From Phoronis ovalis (taxonomy: Eukaryota; Phoronida; Phoronidae), in assembly GCA_028565635.1 (NCBI GenBank), contig JAOXYB010026646.1, positions 1-15,708 of the forward strand: a DNA stretch of 15,708 nucleotides. Direction: 5' to 3'. The notes beneath the pieces were generated by a model that worked only from the letters and a program-made list of their open reading frames with translations, did no database searches and had not been told where the DNA came from. Position numbers and translations under genes: made by a program. Shown piece after piece: positions 8,901 through 15,708 of this stretch. Positions within the stretch are counted from its first letter, which is position 1. Each line of letters starts with the position of its first letter.

Positions 8901-11900
8901 TTGTCTGCTACAGCATGATAATGGACTATTTGCAAGCACTAGGTAACATTAGTGTCGCAGACTTAGTTAACCCACAACTATGTTTTGTGAATGAATTATG
9001 GGAGAGTGTGAAAAAACTGTGATGTTTCATTCATGAAATGTGTAAATTTGGGTTCGATTGTAAATTTGGTACCACTGCATGCATTGTACTAACCTTTTAA
9101 ACTTGTTCAGACACTGTTTATGTTCCTGTGCTTAAATTTTCAATGCTACTTTTCAGCAGAAAAAACTGGGTTGAAAATGAACACAATTAAAGAACAGAAA
9201 AAGATGTTTACAACATTATGGTTACAATTCCTGAGGAATAAATTACCAACTAGTTTATACAAAAAAGTTTTAGTGAATCTGCATAATAAGGTTATGCCGC
9301 TTATGACAAGTCCTCTATTACTTAGTGATTTCCTTACGGAATCTTACAATATTGGTAAGTTTATTCTGTCCAAAAATCGTGAAATTGTTCTTTTCAAATA
9401 TTTCAAGTTTATGCATATAGATTATGTGGGAATTGAATATAGCTGAAGATTTTAAAAAGAGTTTTATGTGTATACATTAATGAATCAAATCATACAAATG
9501 TGTACAGACTGTAATAATTATATTACTCAGACCTAGTTTTATATATCCAAGTTTTACATTTGATTTACATGTGTTTTAGGTGGAGCAATTAGTCTGTTGG
9601 CCCTTAATGGTTTATTCATTTTAGTAAACCAGTATAACCTGTAAGTATTATGAACAACCCTAAACTGGACTCAGTCTGAAAAATGAAGTTTGTATCATTG
9701 AATATTTTTTCACTCAAATTGCCTAAAGTGATTATTTTTTTTTACTCAAATTGCCTAAAGTGATGATAAATTATACTTTTTCAACTGTGTAACTTTATTT
9801 AGTTATATTTAAATGGTGATAGTTTGATACCAAAACCCCAATTTTATATATTGTTATTTTCAGTACTAATAATGATCAATTTATTGATAGTACTGTTATA
9901 AATGACGAAATATGAGTAAAATTATCAAAATTGTCAACTATCAATATATTAAATCCTTATATAATTAGTCCTTCCTTAGCCTGTGGACAGGCTAGAACAA
10001 TCCATGTCTGACACTAACTTTAAGTTTTTGGCTAATTCTAAGAGTAAACTTTTAAGATTTCTTAAATGCTATAGAAAATCTATAACAAAGAATTTTTAAG
10101 GTAGAACCTAATTAGCCTGATTGTGGATATTTTGCTATCACTAATTCTTTAATATTTTGAAGCATATACTGTTATACCCCCATTTGTTAACTAACATATG
10201 TAGGTAATTAAAATTATAAAAAAAGTCTTTTAGTACTCTGTTGCTATGACAATGAAGAAATACTTTATTAAAATGCAAAATATTATTCTTGAGTTTCCTA
10301 TCACATTCACTTGATATATATAGTGTGCTCACCTTTTCAGAGATTATCCAGATTTCTATAAAAAGTTGTATGCACTGTTTGAACCATCAGTGTTCCATGT
10401 GAAATACAAAGCTAGATTCTTCTACCTCTCAGATTTATTTTTGTCATCACCGTAAGTGCAACAGTTTGTATCTCCAGTGCTGACACTCTTGACATCAACA
10501 TAAAAACGATTGGGGGAAAAAATGTCTATACATTGAATATTTGGCTGAGTAAGGCTATTTTGGTGATTTCTGCAGGCCGATTTAATAAGGTTACTTTAGT
10601 AAATCACTCCACTGTTTCTTGAATGTGATGTTAATAAAATATTATTATCTCTTATTAAAATTAAAGTAGCTTGTTTTAGTCCAAAAAACTTGGAAAGACA
10701 AAATAAATTGATTTATGTTTTTCCTACTGTGCTTTCTTTCTAGACTTTTACCAGCTTATCTTGTGGCTGCTTTTGCAAAAAGGTTAGCTCGTCTAGGATT
10801 AACAGCACCGCCAACAAGCCTTGCCATTATTGTACCCTTCATTTATAATCTTCTCATTAGACATCCAAGTTGTAAAAGTTTGTTACATCGACCTGATGGA
10901 ACCCAAGGTAATTTTTTATCTGGAAATGTATGCTTGGAAGTAGAAATTTGATACAAGAAAAAGCTTCATCCATGTCCTAAAAAAAGTGAAAGTAGCCATT
11001 TCATATGAAAAGCATAATACATCAATCAGTGGAGATGGTGGTATAACATTGTACCTCTATGTATAAGATGTATGGCCATTCTGTGCATTATATACACAAA
11101 TAGTCACCAGTTGCCAGCTGCTGTTATTGTACATCAAAGAATTTTATATTATTTTATATAAATTTGGTAGTTATATTTAACAACAGTTTTATTTTTACCT
11201 GATAAATATTTTTTATCTTTCTCCATACGTTAATTACAGAAGATAAATATATAAACTTTGTTTTTTAGACATAATGGAAGATCCTTATAACATGGATGAA
11301 GCAGATATGGCGAAATGTGGAGCATTAGAAAGTTCACTATGGGAACTTAAGGTGAACCTGTTGTTTCTAAGATTTGTAGTCATATTTGTCACATGGTTAA
11401 ATCGGTACAAGAACACAATGTTCCCATCCTTTTCAATAGTAAACAAGCTGTTTAGAATATCTTATCTGGCATTCTGGTTAAAATTTCATCCAGTCACAAA
11501 TCAACCTACAGAATCAAAGCTTCCTATTGGTTAGTGTATGGAGCTGATAGGGATGTGCCCACTGGCTCAGGTAGCTTTTTTGTCAACTTTTGTTGTATTT
11601 TGAGGCACCTTTTATGCCATTGGTATATTTTGGGAATAGTTTTTAAGGCTTAGTCATGAATTCCTTTTTGGAAAGTTATATTTTGGGTCTACTTTGTTCA
11701 ATATCTCATAAAACAAATACGAGGTGTTCTTCTTGTAGTTGTTTGTATAGAGTTACCAGAGTTAGTCCAAAAAGTTTACCCTCGGCGGCACATCTCAAAT
11801 ATAACCAAGAACCCCCCCAGACTATTGGTTGTCTTGTGCCATATGCTACTGTTTTTCTTTAACAATGGTCCCATCCAATTACCTTTGCATGGATGACTTT

Positions 11901-13196
11901 CCTAACATACAAAATATGATTTGCTTATGAAGCATGGAGAATGTTATAGCTCGTCTTACTCAGCTATGAAATATGTTTACATTTAAAATTTGTATAGCAT
12001 GTATCTTCTAAAATATTTATTATTTATAATTAAGATTCAAGTTGTCAGTACACTTTTAATTTTATCCTTTGTACCAAAATTAGAAATTGGTTATAAATAC
12101 TAATATAAGATAACATGTGTCCCATTCTCAGATTTTTCAAATTCTGCACAAAAATATGTTTTAAATGGTCAAACTCACAACCACATGCCAACACTACAAA
12201 GTATTTCAAAAGCTGATTTGAATGGATTATAATTTACGCACTAAGCAAATCTTGTCATTTATAATATTGAATTTTACATTTTCTATAAAGTATATTTGCA
12301 CACGATGCGTTCTGACAAGCTTAAAAAGAAATCAATTCTGATTACATGCTGAAATAATAGGTTGGGTCCATTGTGTAAGAAAAGATTTTTGTATCGTAAT
12401 GGTGTGTTTGTTGTACTTATTTCTGATATGTTGGTCCCTGGCATTTGACATCCTAATAGTTTCATGTTTAATGCATTTATTTGTGAAGTTTGCCTTTAGT
12501 GCTTAGTATCATCATGGTTATTTGTCTATTGTAATTATGCGTGATGTTTAATTTGAATAAAAGTGAAAGCTGGCAATTAATTTTGATATCCACAGAGTTT
12601 GCAGTCGCACTACTACCATTCAGTGTCATCAAGTGCAAAAAGAAGTAACGATCCCATGCCAAGAGTTGAACTTGATATTTCTCAGCATTTAGAAGTTTCA
12701 ACAGAAGAGGTGTGTATAAGTGAAACTCTTTGTAAAACTTGTTGAAATCTGTTGTAGGAGTTCACAAATAAACACATGCTGGATTTTGCGATTGCACTCA
12801 CCCATATCTTTGATTATTGATAGTTGCTAAACAACTAATTTTATAATTGTTTAGGAAATATATCATTTTGAGTGACTAATGTTTTTTAAGTGTTTTTGAT
12901 AATTTTTCCTATAAATTACATCTTTTGAAACTTTTAAGTATTAAAATTCTTTTCAAAAAAAAGCTGTACTACTTTACTGTTAAAGTAAATCATAAGGGCA
13001 TTATGCTGTTGATTTGTAATAGATGTATTTCGCATACTTCAAACCCACTGGACATGAGAGTTTCTGAATTTTGCAGTTATTTTTGAAAGAATGCAAGAAA
13101 AGACTCAAAGAGGATCCAGCAGTAACATTTGAACCAGCAAGTGGACTGTTTGGAGGATGTGGGGATAAATTCAAAATATCGTGGGCACTTGACTAA
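2965..13196 (+). CDS. NOC4L: Nucleolar complex protein 4 homolog (NOC4L), complete
   Basis: Noc4 partners Nop14 in the nucleolus and is needed for 40S subunit maturation and export. Exons: 2965-3105, 6495-6612, 6813-6916, 7642-7746, 8051-8185, 8504-8612, 9157-9354, 9580-9640, 10341-10451, 10744-10907, 11269-11351, 12596-12709, 13077-13196. All introns are GT-AG and every phase joins, giving 520 residues plus TAA; the human protein is about 516. Diagnostic stretches shared with human NOC4L are GGAISLLALNGLFIL (exon 8), DPSVFHVKYRARFF-like PSVFHVKYKARFFYL (exon 9), LPAYLVAAFAKRLARL (exon 10, residues about 363-378) and GALESSLWELK (exon 11). The central-to-C-terminal part is the CBF/Mak21 domain, helical and repeat-like. 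The start at 2965 has a good context (AACATGG). An in-frame ATG at 2938 in weaker context would add nine residues, and a TAG at 2914-2916 closes the frame. The donors after exons 11 and 12 (GTGAAC, GTGTGT) are weaker than the rest. Intron 1 is 3.4 kb because of transposons. Confidence 0.95.
3561..3680. mobile_element. Small foldback / MITE-like element
   Basis: The ends are inverted repeats. AGCTTGATTAATA at 3561-3573 is matched perfectly by TATTAATCAAGCT at 3668-3680, and similarity continues inward (CCTCAG against CTGAGG) with a small gap. The 120-bp length and lack of coding fit a MITE-like foldback. No convincing target-site duplication is visible and the superfamily is unknown. A 91-codon open frame crosses the element but resembles nothing I know. 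Confidence 0.5.
3923..3936. repeat. G14 homopolymer
   Basis: Fourteen consecutive G on the plus strand (C on the LINE sense strand), where the LINE protein reads Leu-Pro after KKWNS. Probably a slippage expansion of a proline-codon run; sequencing error in length is possible. Confidence 0.85.
4258..5510 (-). pseudogene. Reverse transcriptase pseudogene of the LINE
   Basis: RT motifs appear in order on the minus strand: YRPISL, HGFRQHRSCETQL, LVMDFSKAFD (motif A with catalytic Asp), GIPQGSVLGP (motif B), FAEDT (motif C), FHPDKC and, past a stop, KYLGC and VRPLIEYANTAWDP in the thumb. Motif C normally reads F/Y-A/M-D-D; here the first catalytic Asp is Glu (GAA, 4659-4657). A one-base frameshift near 5167 separates the KAAGPDNI...DDWRKAM segment from the RT core, and a TAA at 4467-4465 splits RT from thumb. 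The protein cannot be made intact. Confidence 0.9.
5534..5597. repeat. Pair of CCGG-rich subterminal palindromes
   Basis: The first palindrome is TACCCGGTA-G-TACCGGGTA (5534-5552). The second has arms GTACCCGGT and ACCGGGTAC around a 3-nt centre (5577-5597). They share the TACCCGGT core and lie just inside the left end of the piggyBac-type element. The right end has no equivalent. Possible transposase-binding or hairpin sequences. Confidence 0.85.
5705..5758 (+). pseudogene. 17-codon remnant reading frame inside the piggyBac-type element
   Basis: ATGGCG starts a short basic frame, MAGRKVPRRQFTLEKKA, ended by TAG. It lies 36 nt from the right end of the element. It could be the first codons of a transposase kept after internal deletion, since such elements often keep the 5' end through the start codon. 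I cannot match it to a specific transposase, and a chance frame of this length is possible. Confidence 0.3.
6917..7641 (+). other. NOC4L intron 3
   Basis: A 725-nt phase-0 intron with donor GTAACA and acceptor TTTCTAG. AT-rich, and I see no gene, RNA or repeat in it. Confidence 0.8.
7747..8050 (+). other. NOC4L intron 4
   Basis: A 304-nt phase-0 intron with donor GTATTT and acceptor ACAATAG, which has a poor pyrimidine tract. Nothing else recognisable. Confidence 0.8.
8186..8503 (+). other. NOC4L intron 5
   Basis: A 318-nt phase-0 intron, donor GTAAGT, acceptor TTTTTTTCCAG. No other feature seen. Confidence 0.8.
8613..9156 (+). other. NOC4L intron 6, with tandem NAGNAG acceptor
   Basis: A 544-nt phase-1 intron from donor GTAGGT. 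The 3' end reads TTTTCAGCAG, giving two usable acceptors three bases apart (exon 7 from 9157 or from 9160). The choice adds or drops one residue (Ala-Glu against Glu) with no frame change. I assigned 9157 as the default because the first AG is usually used. Confidence 0.75.
9641..10340 (+). other. NOC4L intron 8
   Basis: A 700-nt phase-2 intron with donor GTAAGT and acceptor CCTTTTCAG. Contains a 32-bp tandem duplication (9701-9764) and otherwise only AT-rich sequence. Confidence 0.8.
9701..9764. repeat. 32-bp tandem duplication
   Basis: ACTCAAATTGCCTAAAGTGA occurs at 9712-9731 and again at 9744-9763, each preceded by a T-run, giving two adjacent copies with a 32-bp period. Probably a recent local slippage or duplication in the intron. 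Confidence 0.85.
10908..11268 (+). other. NOC4L intron 10
   Basis: A 361-nt phase-1 intron with donor GTAATT and acceptor TTTTTTAG. No recognisable feature inside. Confidence 0.8.
11352..12595 (+). other. NOC4L intron 11
   Basis: A 1244-nt phase-0 intron between a weak donor (GTGAAC) and acceptor TATCCACAG. Scattered open frames show no known protein. I see no transposon with clear ends, though the length suggests old insertions. Confidence 0.75.
12710..13076 (+). other. NOC4L intron 12
   Basis: A 367-nt phase-0 intron with donor GTGTGT and acceptor TTTTGCAG. No recognisable feature inside. Confidence 0.8.
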
Positions 13197-13252
13197 ATGT
13201 CGTCAGATTTGTGATACATTTGATATTGTACAAAAGTTTGATATTTCATTGG

Positions 13253-13489
13253 TAAATAATGACACAAGTAAAGTCTGTTCCGGACCAAATTTGGCCCATC
13301 AGGCCGGAGCTTATACCGGTTTCAGTAGCAGGTTACTTCCCAATATTATAAACACTGGTACCCAGAGAAGCAAATGAGGATAAAGTGTCTTGCTTAGGAA
13401 CACAATCACTAATGGCCCATGCGGGATTCTAACCAGCAACCTTTCGGTTTGCACTCCTGCACCAACCACCTGAACCTATAAATAATGAC
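13253..13489 (-). mobile_element. tRNA-derived SINE with 11-bp target-site duplication
   Basis: The body (13478-13264, 215 bp) is on the minus strand, flanked by perfect copies of TAAATAATGAC (13253-13263 and 13479-13489). The head resembles a tRNA: an A-box-like GGTTCAGGTGGTTGG near 13476-13462, and a B box GGTTAGAATCC (13434-13424) one base from the Pol III consensus GGTTCGAATCC. It is followed by a central part containing AAGCAAGACACTTTATCC, close to the conserved core found in several animal tRNA-SINE families. It begins 57 nt after the NOC4L stop when flanking duplications are included, so it probably lies in the NOC4L 3' UTR, antisense. Relies on a partner LINE for movement; the 3' end here does not obviously match the LINE in intron 1. 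Confidence 0.85.
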
Positions 13490-14096
13490 CTGTCTTAAAT
13501 TATAGCTCAGCAATTGAATACAGAATACCATACAATATATTTACTATCGATTGTTTATTTTTATATAAATATGCCATAGCATACAAAAAGTACACAGATG
13601 CATCCAAGTATCATCTTTCTTAAAAATAACATCAGACACAACAAGCTAAATGTATAGTGTTATATAAATGTATAAAGAGATTCAGAAAATACCAGATTCA
13701 TTAATTACGTAAAAGTGAAAAGATCAACTTTCCACTATCACATATAATTTATGTAACTATCCCTGTTAACACTTTTTTCCACGCTATTTTTGCATAATTA
13801 ATATTTGCCATCTACCTTTTCATAAGTGAAGTTTAACCAGTACCTTAATATATTGCAGAATTTAAACTTTAAAAGAATGGCAAAATGTAAAATAAGATTG
13901 CCGATTCTAGTAGTTAGTATAAATAAGTATGAAAAGTAAAATCTAAATAATACTTAAAATCTAAAAGAAAGTGATGACTGATTCCGTGAATGAATCATTT
14001 GAGTAAACATGATACACCATTGTGGAAAAATTTGGTATGACCAGTGGCTACACCAAGCTCACGTTTGATGTGGACAGCTGGCTACTAGCTGCCTAA
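13490..14096. other. Intergenic / 3'-UTR stretch between convergent NOC4L and APPBP2
   Basis: AT-rich sequence between the SINE and the APPBP2 stop. It probably contains the APPBP2 3' UTR down to about 13535. No canonical AATAAA for NOC4L was seen on the plus strand, only TATAAA-type variants, so the NOC4L transcript end cannot be placed. Confidence 0.6.
13554..13559 (-). terminator. Candidate APPBP2 polyadenylation signal
   Basis: AATAAA on the minus strand about 540 nt past the APPBP2 stop codon. Cleavage would be expected 10-30 nt further on, near 13540-13525, leaving APPBP2 and NOC4L tails very close or overlapping. Confidence 0.5.
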
Positions 14097-15008
14097 TTAT
14101 ACAGTATTTTCAGATTTCTTATCAAAAAATTGTGATATAACATCATCCATATCTAATTTTGATTCTAATTCTAATGGCTTCACTTCTTGCTCATTGTTTC
14201 GAGAACGTATTTGATTCCATTCCTGAAATATGTCCGTGTATTCAGTAGATTTTTCAATGTCATTTATGTTACGATATAAGTTTAACAAACCACGATAGTC
14301 ATATTCAAGTCCACTATAACCAGCACCAAATAGCTTTTTACCTGTAAAATTAAGAATTGGATTTTACAAAAAGTTGTGCATTTATTCCACTTCCAAAACA
14401 AGACAGGGAGGCAGTTCACATCTAAAACTATTCTAGCTATGTGTGGATGCGTTAAGCCAGGGATAAAATTTGTACTAACCTATCGCTATTGATCTATGGT
14501 ATAGTTTCTCTGCTTCTTCAAAGTTCTTCATGTCATAATTATAGAGCGATGCCAAATGTCCAACTGACAAAGCCACCTCATAGTCTTCAGTACCCAGTAA
14601 TCGCTGTTTAATTTCTATAGCTTTCAGATGCATCTCCTCTGCTTGCTTCAAAAAATTAAAGAGAATCAAACCAATAAGTAAACAATATTACTGTTGAAGA
14701 CACTGAAGTAATCACCAGAATAATCATCAAAACACAATTTATGCCCCGTGATCAGCTTGCTTTATGCCCCGTGATCAGCTTGCTTATGCCCCAGAAAAGA
14801 ATAATGAATGTACTTACAGGGTATCTCCTCATTGACTGGTACAGTCTTCCCAGATTCCCATAATGCTTTGCAGTTTGTACATTATTTTCTCCAAATGTTT
14901 CATAAGCTATTGCAAGTGAAGCCAAATGTAGATCTTCGGCTTCTTGAAGGAGACTACCCTCCATATCTTTACTGTGACTATCTATGGCCATTTCTTCTAG
15001 AATTAATG
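14097..15008 (-). CDS. APPBP2: APPBP2 (amyloid protein-binding protein 2), C-terminal exons, partial
   Basis: APPBP2 is a TPR protein that serves as a substrate receptor of the CUL2-RBX1-elongin BC ubiquitin ligase, reading C-terminal degrons, and was first found binding the APP sorting signal. Three exons read right to left: 15008-14818, 14645-14480 and 14341-14097, with consistent phases and GT-AG introns (172 and 138 nt), giving about 200 C-terminal residues of the usual ~585. Near-identity to the vertebrate protein: ALILEEMAID at the left end, NVQTAKHYGNLGRLYQSMRR, EDYEVALSVGHLASLYNYDM and GYSGLEYDYRG. Two clear TPR units are visible (AKHYGNLGRLYQ...AEEMHLKAI and VALSVGHLASLYN...AEKLYHRSIAIG). 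The last ~45 residues, acidic and ending near DDVISQFFDKKSENTV, are divergent, as this tail is between species. The acceptor at 15009-15010 leads to upstream exons beyond the right edge. The gene converges on NOC4L. Confidence 0.93.
14738..14792. repeat. 23-bp tandem repeat, 2.4 copies
   Basis: Identical 23-bp units occur at 14738-14760 and 14761-14783, followed by a partial third (ATGCCCC to 14792). The array lies in an APPBP2 intron, ending 25 nt from the donor of the 15008-14818 exon. Confidence 0.92.
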
Positions 15009-15207
15009 CTGCAATTAAAATGATTAATATGCAAATACATACTGTTATACCTTTTGTATTAAATGCTGCACATTTTGAAAATGTTTTCATGTATTCAAAT
15101 GTCAAAGATTCGTGTTGGCATTTGACCCACTTCTCATGATCATTTTAAACTGTCACATAGCCTAATACACCCATCAAACTATGGCCTTCGTGAATCCTCC
15201 AGTCAAC

Positions 15208-15366
15208 TGAAGCTGTTATTGCGACAACATCTTGAGAACAAACATTGCCGCAAGTAGGCCATCTTGGAAGTGATCCAGGTCAAAACTACAGCCATCATGC
15301 ACTTTGACTTGTGTTCACCCTGTATCAAATATAAGCTGATTGGATAAAAATTGAAGCTGTTATTGC
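15208..15366. repeat. 15-bp direct repeats flanking a 129-bp segment
   Basis: TGAAGCTGTTATTGC occurs at 15208-15222 and 15352-15366. The spacing and length resemble the target-site duplication of a retroposon. The 129-bp interior has no A-tail or Pol III box I can recognise, so a local duplication is equally possible. Confidence 0.55.
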
Positions 15367-15633
15367 AAGACAAAGAAAGTGTTTCGCACAACCAACAAGA
15401 CAACGATGACTCGGAAAATCATCATTGCATGCTGCTTAAATTGGCTATTTGAGCGAAAGGAATTGCATATTATTAACATGAAGCATATACGTTTTATAAG
15501 TACAGTAGAAGTGATGAAAATGAGTTGGCACATGCCTGTATCTTATTACTTCGTTTTTTTCTTATACATCACACTTGCCGAAACACATGTACACCAAAAG
15601 CAGGATTTGGAGCAGACAAACATCTGTCTGTGC

Positions 15634-15679
15634 ATGCCCATTAATGACGTCATTTCCTATTTTCCAATAACATGGGCAT
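15634..15679. repeat. Inverted repeat ATGCCCAT / ATGGGCAT enclosing a CRE palindrome
   Basis: ATGCCCAT (15634-15641) and ATGGGCAT (15672-15679) are perfect complements 30 nt apart. Between them is AATGACGTCATT (15643-15654), a perfect 12-bp palindrome with the CREB/ATF site TGACGTCA. The same 8-bp arms occur in the hairpin at 21-54. Confidence 0.6.
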
Positions 15680-15708
15680 TTTTTTCCACCCCACCACCTA
15701 TAAGTATA

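Larger units (their letters stand above)
15009..15708 (-). other. APPBP2 intron, right-edge part
   Basis: Noncoding sequence upstream of the APPBP2 exon acceptor (TTAATTGCAG, ending 15009). I found no further APPBP2 exon. It contains a pair of 15-bp direct repeats (15208-15366) and an inverted repeat with a CRE-type palindrome (15634-15679). Confidence 0.7.

Noticed and set aside
9759-9765. GTGATGA, a C-box-like start of a possible intronic C/D snoRNA in NOC4L
   Set aside because: No CTGA D box or terminal stem at a suitable distance, and it is part of the 32-bp duplicated sequence.
11274-11534. Open frame continuing past NOC4L exon 11 to 11534
   Set aside because: Similarity to NOC4L stops at WELK, where a donor lies, and resumes in phase at 12596; the extension is intron.
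15203-15403. 66-codon minus-strand open frame upstream of the APPBP2 exons
   Set aside because: Not APPBP2-like and overlaps the direct-repeat segment; no splice structure supports it as an exon.
15418-15424. Minus-strand ATGATGA as a C-box candidate in the APPBP2 intron
   Set aside because: No matching D box downstream on that strand.

Overview
This window is nuclear DNA of an invertebrate animal. It is AT-rich, has GT-AG introns, and holds three split genes recognisable by protein similarity recalled from their vertebrate relatives, with several decayed transposable elements in the introns. I see nothing bacterial or viral. The species cannot be fixed from sequence alone. The CR1/Jockey-like LINE, the tRNA-derived SINE and the piggyBac-type element would fit a marine invertebrate such as a lophotrochozoan, hemichordate, echinoderm or cephalochordate.

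Layout: (1) 328-2273, minus strand, holds the first three coding exons of EP400, the SWR1-type ATPase scaffold of the TIP60/NuA4 complex; the gene continues past the left edge. (2) About 2660-2960 is a short divergent promoter with YY1-like and NRF1-like motifs. (3) 2965-13196, plus strand, is a complete 13-exon NOC4L gene for a nucleolar 40S-assembly factor. All its splice phases agree and it encodes 520 residues. (4) NOC4L intron 1 (3106-6494) carries a degenerate minus-strand LINE (about 3745-6255), into which a 275-bp piggyBac-type element has inserted at TTAA (5515-5797). A small foldback element lies at 3561-3680. (5) Just after the NOC4L stop is a 215-bp antisense tRNA-SINE with a perfect 11-bp target-site duplication (13253-13489). 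(6) 14097-15008, minus strand, holds the last three coding exons of APPBP2, a TPR substrate receptor of CUL2 ubiquitin ligases; it converges on NOC4L and continues past the right edge.

The genes do not form one pathway. Two relationships stand out. EP400 and NOC4L are head to head, and they are also close neighbours at human 12q24.33, so this looks like old metazoan linkage. The nested transposons record an order of events: the LINE landed first, then the piggyBac element. I found no convincing undescribed system. The most informative items are the shared promoter and linkage, the nested insertion with a frame-restoring footprint, and the clean SINE insertion in the NOC4L 3' region.
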